From contig SZWC01004851.1 of the NCBI GenBank assembly GCA_023375785.1, positions 96,425 through 133,321 of the forward strand: a stretch of DNA of 36,897 nt, written 5' to 3'. A program made the position numbers and the translations under genes. Shown here piece by piece: positions 11,132 through 19,619 of this stretch. Within the stretch, counting starts at the first letter, position 1. Each line of letters begins with the position of its first letter. This DNA is from Penium margaritaceum (lineage: Eukaryota; Streptophyta; Zygnematophyceae; Desmidiales; Peniaceae). The notes below the pieces were generated by a model. That model searched no databases. It saw nothing but the letters and a program-made list of their open reading frames with translations, and was not told the origin of the DNA.

Positions 11132-11395
11132 GCCCGCGCAAAAACAAAAACCCTCAACCCCAAATTTTATTCGGAATTGTGTTTGAAAGCCTTTTTCCCC
11201 GAAAACCAGGGATGGTTTGTGTGCCGTGAGCCAGATATTTGAAATGGATGTTTTCGCACGATTGCGGACAAGCGATGAGCCTTTTTCTTCTTTTTTTCTT
11301 TTTACGCGTAAATCCCCCATCATGATGTAGGGTTTTATGTTTTGCGCGGGCAGAGCCCCCGCAAAATCTAAAAAACCCTAAATCATAATAGGGGG
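11132..11395. repeat. Three-module inverted/direct repeat around a long hairpin
   Basis: A module GCCCGCGCAAAA...AAAACCCT occurs forward at 11132-11155, inverted at 11320-11351 and forward again at 11355-11385. The last two form an imperfect palindrome of about 38-nt arms centred on AGA at 11352-11354. The edges are GGGGG/CCCCC. This may be a small foldback element; no target duplication was identified. Confidence 0.6.
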
Positions 11396-11447
11396 TTTGC
11401 ACATAAAAAAAAGGGGTCATTGCTCGATCACCATCTCACAATGGAGC

Positions 11448-11527
11448 GAGGGTCATGGTCGAGCGACGGTTACATGACCCTCCTCGCCATGCTCGATCAG
11501 CAGCGCATGTCAGTGATCGAGCATGGC
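11448..11527. repeat. Two adjacent hairpins
   Basis: GAGGGTCATG (11448-11457) pairs with CATGACCCTC (11473-11482). Directly after it, GCCATGCTCGATCA (11486-11499) pairs perfectly with TGATCGAGCATGGC (11514-11527) across a 14-base loop. The CTCGATCA motif also appears at 11423. Function unknown. Confidence 0.8.
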
Positions 11528-11639
11528 AAGTGAGGTTGGATACCTCATTTTTTTTTCAAGTGCTGGATATGGCAGAAATAAAATTCTGCTCGTGAATATG
11601 GGAGGGTCAAACCTTTGGGCGCGTGGATATACTGGCTAT

Positions 11640-11938
11640 TTTTTCCTTTGTAGAACTATACCTCAATATTCTTGAAACATCCTGACTTCTCGGTGGAGTT
11701 TCTTGAAGCGACCACTAGTGATGCAACATTGCATGCGTTGCTTGGCTCAAGCGTCCAAGATCCAATGGATGCCTCATTGTCATTATTGATATTACATGCA
11801 TGTGCTTGACATGTTGGACACCTGTCATCCAAGTACACCTAACATCAAGTACAAAGTACAAAACTATTCCCATTCTCTGAACTGTCATCTACTCCGAACA
11901 TCATCCCTCTAAACATCCACATTGTGCTTGGCATAACA
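11640..11938 (+). repeat. Gypsy-B 5' LTR, distal part
   Basis: From about 11640 to 11800 the plus strand aligns with the Gypsy-A LTR read on the minus strand (CTTCTCGGTGGAGTTTCTTG versus CTTCTCAGTGAACCTTCTAG, then CGACCACT). It ends GGCATAACA, identical to the Gypsy-A LTR end. By comparison with the 555-bp Gypsy-A LTR the true start should lie near 11400, but homology is lost there and hairpin sequence occupies the place. Confidence 0.7.
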
Positions 11939-11940
11939 CT

Positions 11941-11952
11941 TGGTATTAGAGT
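11941..11952 (+). other. Gypsy-B primer-binding site
   Basis: TGGTATTAGAGT follows the LTR end after a CT spacer, the same arrangement as CATAACA-CT-TGGTATCAGAGC in Gypsy-A. One transition separates it from the initiator Met tRNA complement. Confidence 0.82.
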
Positions 11953-12439
11953 GCAGCAGCACTAGAGGAGCAACCAAAAAATAAATAATAGGCAAAAATC
12001 TTGCATGGGTCTTTAATGCATCGCTACCATTCAGAAGCTCGTAGATCTCATGAAGACAACAGTAAACGGAGCGAGCGCATTCATCTGCAATAAACAAGAA
12101 TTGGCAAACACTCTTGCGATGGAGGATCAACATCATACGCTCAACGATGCTCTTCAAGAAAATTAGGTAGTAACGGCAACTTTTATGGCGAATGACGCAA
12201 CACCGATGACACCGACGGTCAACCCAGTGATGGGCCCTTTGGACTGAATGAACCCTTTGCCTATGCCGTTGCCCATTGGGAAGACACCTAGCATGGTGGG
12301 ATTTATCGGCCGGCAGGTTCGTATTGATGAAGACCTGTACCAAAATCTGTCAGACCCAAGGGACTCAATAACCATCTACTCTGAAAACTCAACGTGGCAA
12401 AAGAAGAGCTTCAGAATATACACGCGGGGAGTAGTAGTC

Positions 12440-12779
12440 TCTGAGAGAAATATCTAACTCTTGAGCGAGCCCACAATTTGACGGGTACTTCCTAAGCAGT
12501 TTGATCCTATAAACTCCAAAGGTCCAACGATTTAGATGTGACGGATGAGTCTGGAGGTGTACTTATCCATTTTTGGGGTCAACAATGAAATTTGACACTC
12601 GCGGCCTTATTTTTGTGCAGTACGGTTTTAAGTTGGTGGTCTGACCTTAAAATCACTTAATGGTAGCAGTAGACGAATGGAGCTGGATCAATGGCTCATG
12701 CGACCGCTCACACATCGTCAACCGCAGGTGTTTTACCTCTCGAGTAGAGTAATGTGACGTGGCACGAATTTCTAACTCC
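12440..12779 (+). pseudogene. Gypsy-B gag, first piece
   Basis: The plus-strand sequence aligns base for base, with many substitutions, to the Gypsy-A gag (minus strand, about 17700-18070). Shared blocks are CTCTTGAGCGA, TTTGATCCTA, GGTCCAACG, GGGGTCAA and AAGTTGGTGGTCTGA, the last being the SWWSD motif of the Retrotrans_gag domain. Stops interrupt it. It breaks off after GAATTTCTAACTCC, exactly where the Gypsy-A 3' LTR begins. The leader at 11953-12439 also contains the antisense of the conserved TGLTVGV segment (12163-12375). Confidence 0.75.
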
Positions 12780-13334
12780 TGTTATGCCGAACGGAGTGTA
12801 GATGGTGAACAGGTAGAAGTTGCGAGGGAGAACATGATTTAGAATTTAGGAAACTTGAGCAATATATAATTAGCGGTTAGTGTACTTCGATGACAAATGT
12901 CAAAATGATCAAATATTTTTATATATACAAGTGTCGAGTTACAAATGAGACATAGTCAGGGTCGTTGGGTCGATTGTCGAGCAAAGTGTGCGGAGTCGCG
13001 TTGTCAGTGGTCGGATTCTAGAAGGTTCACTGAGAAGTCGGGGATCTTTGAGAATCAACGGTGAAGATGCAAGATGCATCTTAATAAATCCAGATTCGTC
13101 TCGGTGCATCGAGAAGTTGAAAAAAAGGCCGTGATACTACTCTCGTAGGTTTGCGAGAGTGGTTGAAGTTGTTAGAAGGTTCGGAATGATTCACTGAGGG
13201 CGGGGACAGTTGGTCGGTTTGTCCTCGACCGTCGGAATGAATATCGCGTTCTCGCAATGCGATGGGCTGTTTGTGTAGTAACAAGAATGCCCATGCAGAA
13301 AGATTAGGGACCCGTATATGTCTGATACATAACA
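12780..13334 (-). repeat. Gypsy-A 3' LTR, 555 bp
   Basis: On the minus strand it runs from TGTTATG (at 13334) to CATAACA (at 12780), giving a 7-bp terminal inverted repeat. It is preceded by a clear polypurine tract. The first 32 plus-strand bases are repeated at 18575-18606 with two differences, identifying the other LTR. Confidence 0.9.
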
Positions 13335-13348
13335 CTTCTCTCCCTTTC
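13335..13348 (-). other. Gypsy-A polypurine tract
   Basis: Minus strand GAAAGGGAGAGAAG directly abuts the LTR start TGTTATG. It would prime plus-strand DNA synthesis. Confidence 0.88.
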
Positions 13349-13385
13349 AACCGGGACGTCCCGGCGCGCGTACAGACGTGGCCTA

Positions 13386-14558
13386 GTGACGGCGGTAATA
13401 ACCGTCGATGAGGTGATCGATGTCTCAAAGATTGTCGTAGGGTTCCCAGATGTTGTGCGCGGCGTCGTAGCCATGCCACTTGACAAGATACTCTGTCGTC
13501 TTGCCTCGTCGTTGGTGACTGAGGATGTCCTTGATGACTTACTCCGTGTCTTCTTCCACTTGAACGGGAGGCGGAGAAGGTACATATCTACCGGGGAATT
13601 TATATTTGGGTTCTCGGTTGTGCTTGATTCTGCTGATATGGAACACCGGATAAACTTGCAAAGTGCCAGGGAGTTTGAGTCGTGCGACCACAGGGGTTTG
13701 CATGCGCTCGATCTCAAACGGTCCCAACCATCGGGGTTTGAGCTTCGAATTGTTGGCTCTGTGGAGTTTGATGTTTGCCAAGCCGAGAAGGACTATGTTG
13801 CTTGCAATGAAGATGTCGTCGGTATGATGACGGTTAGCTGCTTGCTTCGTCGCTGTTTGAGTCTTTATGAGGGTGTGCCGTGTTTCTTCCCAGATGGTGG
13901 TGAAGTCTCGGCGTTGAACGTCGACTGTGGGAATGTTGCTACGACTTTGTAGCCCGGCTGGAGTGGCGGGAAGTTTGCCATACACCACTTCAAACGGAGT
14001 TTTACCCGTTGCGGTGGAAACTGCCAAATTCTATGCAATTTCGGTGGTCGGGAGTTTTTGTGCCCAATCCGTCCCATGGGGTTTGCATAATGTTTGGAGA
14101 AGTTGTTCGAGCGTCTGATTTGTCCGCACGATTTGACCATTAGTTTGAGGATGAAACGCCGTCGAAAGTTGAATTCCGCTGCCGTAGGGATTCATCAGTT
14201 CGCACCAAAAACGACATCTGAATCAACCGTCTCTGTCGCTTGTGATGGTTCTTGGCACGCCGTATACTCGCACGATGTTGTTTAGAAACAACCGTGTTAT
14301 TCCTTCGGCGATGATGGTGGTTGTTGTCGGAATGAAGTCGGACATTTTGAAAAACCTGTTGAAGACCACGAGGATTGCGTCATATCCCTCGGGTGTGACT
14401 GGTAATCCTGTGACGAATTCCATGAAGATGTCGGCCCATGGTTCTGTCGGAATGGGGAGCGGTTGTAGGAGTCTAGGTGGTCGTGGGCGACGGGATTTTT
14501 GTCGCTAACATGTGTCGCATGTTTTGCAGGAGTTGGCCACGTCGGATTGCATCTTGTC
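13386..14558 (-). pseudogene. Gypsy-A integrase core, C-terminal domain and chromodomain
   Basis: Minus strand, top to bottom: the second Cys pair of the HHCC finger (CKTCDTC, 14505-14535, followed by a stop where a Gln is usual), then the catalytic core start EFVTGLPVTPEGYDAILVV in the frame 14223-14423, which ends in SDRDG with the second catalytic Asp. The core end TGKTPFEVVYGKLP follows in the frame 13539-14027. The C-terminal SH3-like module (LKPRWLGPFEIERM, then LPxxxxVYPVFHISRIK) lies near 13640-13760. A chromodomain (EYLVKWHGY, then NIWEPYDNL) follows at about 13420-13550, separated by a stop. Integrase inserts element cDNA and the chromodomain probably guides it to chromatin marks. 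The gene is dead: stops, at least one frameshift and the MITE at its upstream edge. The 188-codon plus-strand frame over the same place is antisense. Confidence 0.9.
14551..14558 (+). repeat. MITE target-site duplication, left
   Basis: ATCTTGTC, repeated at 14827-14834 on the other side of the 268-bp insertion in the integrase coding sequence. Confidence 0.85.
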
Positions 14559-14826
14559 GAGTTATGGTTAATCACCCTAAATTCATACACTCCACAACTG
14601 GTGTACCAAAAAGTGTATTCCCATATGCAAACATTTCTCAGAAATCATCAACATCATTTCATGTCACTAGAGCCCAGATATACAATCCCTACATAAGGTG
14701 TTAGATATCATGGATTATATGTTCTATGTTCTAGTTTTGGTTGGAAGTCCATGTTCACTCATATGTTCACTTCCCAATACACTTGTCGATACACAATTTC
14801 AGGGATCACGTGATTGGTCATAATTG
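14559..14826. mobile_element. 268-bp MITE with 8-bp target duplication
   Basis: The insert begins GAGTTATGGTTAATCA. The reverse complement of its end is CAATTATGACCAATCA, so there are diverged 16-bp terminal inverted repeats (11 matches). It is flanked by identical ATCTTGTC. Removing it reconnects the integrase finger segment (GGHFGEGKTLKN, then YWW) with QSDVANSCKTC, as in intact gypsy integrases, leaving one frameshift. An 8-bp duplication fits the hAT superfamily, though the ends lack the common hAT CAGGG start, so the class is uncertain. Its interior shares ATACACT/GTGTATT words with the modules at 880-1890, and its left end matches 410-455. It has no coding capacity. Confidence 0.82.
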
Positions 14827-14834
14827 ATCTTGTC
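14827..14834 (+). repeat. MITE target-site duplication, right
   Basis: ATCTTGTC, identical to 14551-14558. Confidence 0.85.
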
Positions 14835-15679
14835 CACCAATAGTTTTTTGCCAAAGTTCTTTAGCGTCTTGCCTTCTCCAAAGTGTCCACCTTGTCCAAT
14901 GTTGTAGCATTCTTCGAGCAACATACGGCGAAGTTCGTCATTTGGGGGGACGACCAGCTGGCGAGTGAATCACCGTCGCCAGTAGGGTGCACCGTACCAG
15001 AATATTGCCTTGTCATATCCACAGTGATGGTCGTAGCCTCGTGCAAACAGCTGCACGAGGTATGGGTTTGCTGTAGCTGTAACGTTGCCACGTCAGCCAT
15101 TAAATCTGGTCGGCGGCTGAGTGCGTCCTCTGGGTTGATTTTGCCTGGCCGGTACTTGATATTGTAGTCAAACCTGGATTCAAGGAAGTCCATCCATCGG
15201 GTTTGACGTCAAATGAGGTTTGACTGTGTCTTCAGATACTTCAACGCATGGTGGTTGGTGCACACAATGCATCAGCGGCACTCCAGGTAACACCGCCATG
15301 TCTTGAAGGCATGTACGACCGCCAGCATCTCTTCCTTATGTACGGCGTAGTTCAGTTCTGGTCCTCGCAGTTTTTGAGACATGTAGGCGACTGGTTGCTT
15401 GGCATTGTCGTGGTCTTGCAAGAGGACTGCGCCAATGGCTCGGTCTAACGCATCTTTTGCCATGACGTAGTGGACCGTCGGATCGGCTAATAGTAGGGCC
15501 GGCGCCGAGGTCAGAGCGCCCCACACTGTCTCTCCACTGCCACTCATTTTCTTTTTGAGTGAGGTCGGAAAGAGGCATTGGCACTCGGGCGTGGTCCCAT
15601 ACGAGTTGCCGGTAGTAATTTTAGAAGCCGATAAGAACTTGAATTTCTCGAACGTTGGTCGGCGTTGGCCAATCAGCAA
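14835..15679 (-). pseudogene. Gypsy-A RNase H domain and integrase HHCC finger
   Basis: The frame 15272-15679 carries the RNase H-like (RT_RNaseH_2 type) region: ALTSAPALLLADPTVHYVM, then KDALDRAIGAVLLQ, where families usually have TDAS, so one catalytic Asp context is changed. It continues to PVAYMSQKL and AVHKEEMLAVVHAFKTWRCYL. The frame 14861-15193 continues with DFLESRFDYNIKYRPGKINPEDALSRRPD split by no gap, the usual RNase H end. Below it the finger begins (LEECYNIGQGGHFGEGKT, 14850-14925); the first His of the HHCC motif is replaced by Tyr while the second (GGHFG) is kept. RNase H removes template RNA during replication. Frames differ, so it is broken. Confidence 0.86.
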
Positions 15680-16614
15680 ATGCCGCCACTTTTTTAAGGT
15701 CCATGGTGATTCGCACGCCGTTGGTGACGTGGCCCAAAAACTCGATCGAACGATGAGCGAAGTCGTATTTTAAGAGTTTTCTGAAAATTTTCTTTCTTTG
15801 TAAAATTTTGAGGACTTTTCGAAGATGTTCATCGTGCTCCTCCAGGGTACGGCTGTACACCACAATGTCGTCAAGATACACTATGACAAAATCGTTGAGG
15901 TGTGGTCGGAAAATACTATTCACTGCCGCCATGAACTTTCCTTGGGAATTCTTCAGTCCAAACGACATGATTGTGAATTCAAAGGGCCCGTAACGAGTTT
16001 GGAATACCGTCTTCTCGATGTCGGTATCTGCTACGCATATCTGGTGATATCCGTTGTGTAAGTCGATTTTGCTGAAAGTTTGGGATCCTCGGAGTTGGTA
16101 AAAAAAGCTCATCAGCTCGAAGAAGAAGGTAGCCCTTCTAGATGTTAGTGTCGTTCAACGCCCGATAGTCCAGGTGCATCTGCATCTCGCCAGTTTTCTT
16201 TTTTACAAATAGTACTGGTGCGACGTATGGTGACGTGGATGGGCGGATGAATCTCTGACCGAGCATCTCGTCGAGTTCCTTTTTTAGCTCGGTCAGCTCG
16301 TGATCACTCATCCAATAGGCCCTTCCAACTGTAGGTCCGCTGCCAGGTTTTAGTTTGATGCAATGGTCAGTGTCTTGTTGAGGAGGCAGGGTTCTCGGGA
16401 GTTTGTCGGGGAAGACATTCGCGAACTCCTGGATGAGTGGTGTGAACGTTTTGGGTACCATCACGAACTTGGTTGATTCCCATGAGGGTGATGAGGCTGA
16501 TGGTGAGTCAGCTACTACCACTTCCACGTCTTCCATTGGCTTGATGTGTATGAGCCACGCACGAGCTCCTCGTCGTACACAGTACTTGGCCTCGCTGAGC
16601 GGTATCGGTTGCAC
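15621..16614 (-). pseudogene. Gypsy-A reverse transcriptase
   Basis: Two frames cover the domain: 16138-16614 (N-terminal part, with GQRFIRPSTSPYVAPVLFVK and the first palm block LDYRALNDTNI) and 15621-16112 (FSKIDLHNGYHQI with the first catalytic Asp, then FEFTIMSFGLKNS, then the catalytic box VIVYLDDIVVYS with YLDD encoded at about 15867-15878, then FLGHVTNGVRI of the thumb). A stop plus frameshift at 16113-16137 separates them. Apart from that break the catalytic residues are present, so this is the best preserved part of the element. It would copy element RNA to DNA. Confidence 0.93.
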
Positions 16615-16620
16615 AGGTTG

Positions 16621-17060
16621 TCATTTTTCGGCTACCGTGGATTCCTCTGCTACTTCCACCTCTGGTGCTTCCTGAGTCGGCTTCCATCCTGCACGCGAAA
16701 GTTGTTGTTTAGCACCATCGATCTCCACGTAGACATCGTCGCTCTTCCAGTCGACTTGCGGATTGTACCGGTACGGGAAATCTCGTCCGAGGATGATTTC
16801 GTGATCGCTCATTGCACAAGACCTCCAAACCGTTACATCTCGTAGATCTTCCACTTGTAGTCGTAGTGGTTCTTGGAGTCTCCGTATTTACAATCTCCCA
16901 TCGACAATTTTTCCTTCAAACACCCCTGGTTCGGTCTACAAACTGAGTTCGCGAACCCTGTCGTTGCTTACGAAGCTGTGTGAAGCTCCTCCATCCAATA
17001 GTGCCGGTACCGTTGTGCGACTCTCGCATCCTCGAGGCTGAACTTTTCACACTATCGTCA
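16621..17060 (-). pseudogene. Gypsy-A aspartic protease and protease-RT spacer
   Basis: Near 16983-17005 the minus strand encodes ALLDGGASHSFVSN. This matches the retropepsin-like active site region of plant gypsy elements, with DGG in place of D-S/T-G. Stops follow. The frame 16621-16854 gives the later protease part (DHEIILGRDFPYRYNPQVDW), equivalent to the conserved ILGMDWL block and the start of the spacer to RT. The protein would cleave the polyprotein. It is interrupted by at least three stops. Confidence 0.8.
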
Positions 17061-17239
17061 GTTGCTCGTCCTCGTACCCATCGTCGAACTTTGCGATCTC
17101 AGAAACCTTCTACGGCGAGGTAGGCTGTTCAGATGGGCGATTGTTTGGCGTTTATCGCTCTGTGGGGACAAGAGTGGTGCCTTTCACTCCTTCCCTTTGT
17201 AGTTTTCCGACTCAGTTTTTTGCGATTCCTCCCCTTTCT

Positions 17240-18500
17240 AGCCTGCTGCTTGCTCTAGCAATTGCGACCAATGTGCACAACTTTTCCGGAGTTGTAGCAG
17301 GTTTTCATTTCTCTCTGGTTGACAGCATCCACTTCCATTGGAGTCGAGGAGTCCGCCGACTGGGTTTTTCCGTCCCACGATAATTGTGGGTTGGAGGTCG
17401 CCAGCCGTAGGATTCCTGGATCTGAGTGTTGTAGTTGGCACCGTCGATCCTTTCTACTGTTTCAATCATCCGTGGCAAGTCTTTTTAGATGATGAAAATA
17501 ACGATTGCTTGTCGGATATCTCGCTTGAGGCCGTTGTTGTAGTGAAAACATTGTTCGTCGGGGGCGATGTCTGCTCCGGTAAAGATATCGCGGAATCTCT
17601 GCGTATACTCTGCCATGCTCGACTGCTGATGGAGACGCTGGACCTTGTACCATGTGTCGGCCTTCTCATTAATTCGTCTGAAGCGTGCGAGCATTGCGTG
17701 CGAGAATTCATTCCAGTCGGTTGGTGGCGTTAGCGCGTCTTGCCATTGTGGGTTGATGTGCTCCAGGGATAGAACGCCTGTGGTCGACGATGTGAGACGG
17801 GCACCGTTAGCCGTTGATGATGTCCCACCGGTCTCCTGCTGCCATTGGATTGTCTTTAGATCAGACCACCAACTTAGCATTGTGCCATGCAAAAGCGCGG
17901 CCGCGAGGCCAATTTTCTTCTGTTTGTCATTGACCCCCAGAGTAGTGAAGTACGCCTCCGAACTCGTCAGCCACATCCGAACCGTTGGTCCTTCAAATTT
18001 GTAGGATCAAAGGGTTCCAGTGGAGCCGGACGAATTTTGGATTCGCTCAAGAGCTGAGAACTTCTCTCGACGAGCACCGCTTCACGTGTGCTTGCGTTGC
18101 GAAGAGCCTCCATCGTGACCTTGAGTTGTTGGAGCAGATGGTTGTTGATTCCTTCTAGCGTGGAGATTTGGTTCGCCAGTTCCTCGCTAATCCATGCCTA
18201 TCGTCGAGTGCCACCTATCGTCCATGCTGTCGTTGTGGAGGCTGTTGGTAGGGATGGCTGATTTATCGCTGTTGGTTCTGCGACCGGACTGGTCTTCAAA
18301 GCCGTAGGGGTTGATCCTCCTGCCGTATAGCCTGCCATGCCAGTATTCGCTGTCACTTCAGGGTTCGCGTGCATTCGCATGTTCTGCTCCATCGCCGAAG
18401 CTGTCACGAAAGACCCGCTGCTGGTCCTCGGTTGCGCTCACTCGCCTCATGTCGTAGTCACGAAGTCTATGAAGTCTTGACGTGCGAGATGCGCTGGCAG
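17240..18500 (-). pseudogene. Gypsy-A gag
   Basis: The main frame 17485-17976 has the Retrotrans_gag core: LTSSEAYFTTLGV, then AALLHGTMLSWWSDL, WNEFSHAMLARFRRI, and YTQRFRDIFTGADI with GLKRDIRQAI. A stop follows. Then, in another stretch, comes a zinc knuckle at 17258-17299 (CYNSGKVVHIGRNC) in which the second Cys is Ser. The N-terminal part lies in the frame 18198-18407. Gag packages the RNA. Length and order are normal, but the frame is broken into at least three pieces. Confidence 0.86.
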
Positions 18501-18560
18501 CTTGTGCGAGGTAGTCCTCTGGAAGGGTAAAGCGGTCGGATGCATCCCTAGCACCATTGC

Positions 18561-18572
18561 GCTCTGATACCA
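18561..18572 (-). other. Gypsy-A primer-binding site
   Basis: The minus strand reads TGGTATCAGAGC, a perfect match to the motif complementary to the plant initiator Met tRNA 3' end. It is two bases (CT) inside the LTR. Confidence 0.92.
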
Positions 18573-18574
18573 AG

Positions 18575-18606
18575 TGTTATGCCAAACGGAGCGTAGATGG
18601 TGAACA
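18575..18606 (-). repeat. Gypsy-A 5' LTR remnant (about 32 bp)
   Basis: The plus-strand TGTTATGCCAAACGGAGCGT and the next 12 bases match the first 32 bases of the 3' LTR with two differences, then homology stops and Gypsy-B gag follows. The other 520 or so bases of this LTR are deleted. The junction reads TGAACATGTTCA, a palindrome. Confidence 0.85.
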
Positions 18607-18945
18607 TGTTCACACGCCATTTTTGCAAAATCATCACCGACAGTGGCCTCACCCTCAATGAAATCTATCTCTATCACAAAAGTGGCCTCAAGCGCGAGAC
18701 CAGACAAGCAATCGCCATATTCAGTACTCAAGACGACCTTGTGCAAATCATTGTAGCAGCCAATTGCATAAACACCACCGACAACCAATGCTGGGATGCA
18801 GGAATCCAATGGTTTTTGGCCCCAGAGGAAAAATCCATATCAAGGTGGAGGAAAGTCACTGTTGATGGAAACCTTGTCTCCAATAGAGATTGACGCCGTC
18901 GATGAAGGCAATCAGCAGCAATGTTGGACTTGCAGGAAGCCGGGA
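18607..18945 (+). pseudogene. Gypsy-B gag, second piece up to the zinc knuckle
   Basis: The plus frame 18597-18893 encodes the C-terminal half of the gag core: FCKIITDSGLTLNEIYLYHK, then GLKRETRQAIAIF, matching GLKRDIRQAIVIF in Gypsy-A gag, then a Gln/Asp-rich linker. After a stop the first half of a CCHC knuckle, CWTCRKPG, runs to 18945, where the copia element begins. The last part of the knuckle is at 28883. It is better preserved than the first Gypsy-B piece. Beside the first piece, about 90 bp of gag is missing at the Gypsy-A site. Confidence 0.85.
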
Positions 18946-19578
18946 TGTAGGTAGCAGCAAGATGCCTATACACGCTTGTTCTCACACAAGCTAGGAATGC
19001 ACAACATCCATGGCTAGGACGGAGCGTGAGAATGGTGAGGAAAAAACCTCTTAGTTAGTTGGCAAGAGAACAAGTGTAGAGAGTCAGGAGCTAGCGAGCT
19101 CTTAGCACGCGGTTGACCGGGCCACCCACTCATGCTGCTCAAAGTGGGGCCTGGCCGCCACCCCAGCGTCGAACCGAATCGGTCGGCTAAAAGCTGTCGT
19201 GGTCACTCACACCTCGGAGCGACCGAGAGTGTGGCCCGGTAGGATCAGCAACCCGGTGCAAGTGCTACACAACTAGCTTAGCATGCAAGTCAGATACAGC
19301 CAAGAATCCACATTGACCACGAGCGTATGTGGAGCATGCATCTCTCAAGTAATCTCATGTTTTAGCCACTCAATGGCCAATCACCAAATGCTGAGAACTT
19401 CAAGGAATATTTTTGGTAGAACTTGAGCATGGCTGAGCTCACGCCAATCCTGCACCCGGCAGGGACGCCAACGATGCATGGCCCACAGCTTTAAATCTGC
19501 TCAATCACCGACAGTGATAGTGTCTGTAGATGGATAAAGACAAGAGGTTACTTGCGTGTTTGTCTGACACAACCAACA
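18946..19578 (-). repeat. Copia 3' LTR, 633 bp
   Basis: Plus-strand TGTAGGTAGC to CAACCAACA. On the minus strand it starts TGTTGGTTGTGTCAGAC directly after a G-rich PPT. It matches the two parts of the 5' LTR (27407-27555 and 28412-28882) along its length, with scattered substitutions and a 13-bp length difference near 19035. Confidence 0.92.
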
Positions 19579-19592
19579 CTCCCCCATGACCC
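19579..19592 (-). other. Copia polypurine tract
   Basis: Minus strand GGTCATGGGGGAG ends at the LTR start TGTTGG. Confidence 0.8.
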
Positions 19593-19619
19593 ACAGACAA
19601 ACAACCCACACACCAAATG

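Larger units (their letters stand above)
12780..18606 (-). mobile_element. Gypsy-A: Ty3/gypsy chromovirus inserted in Gypsy-B gag
   Basis: The order on the minus strand from 18606 down is: remnant of 5' LTR, PBS, leader, gag with zinc knuckle, protease, reverse transcriptase, RNase H, integrase (HHCC, core, C-terminal domain), chromodomain, PPT, 3' LTR. The pol order PR-RT-RH-IN with a C-terminal chromodomain is that of the chromovirus clade, whose chromodomains are known to bias integration toward marked chromatin. Frameshifts and stops break every domain, so it is non-autonomous now. It has lost about 520 bp of its 5' LTR. It was entered by a 268-bp MITE at 14559. It sits in opposite orientation to its host, Gypsy-B. 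Confidence 0.92.

Noticed and set aside
11371..11382. AAACCCTAAA telomere-like motif
   Set aside because: Single occurrence inside a palindrome; no tandem telomeric repeat.
13386..13952. 188-codon plus-strand frame
   Set aside because: Exactly antisense to the Gypsy-A integrase C-terminal domain and chromodomain, which carry clear family motifs on the minus strand.
18597..18893. 98-codon plus frame as an independent host gene
   Set aside because: Contains the gag motif GLKRETRQAIAIF and leads into a split zinc knuckle; it is Gypsy-B gag.
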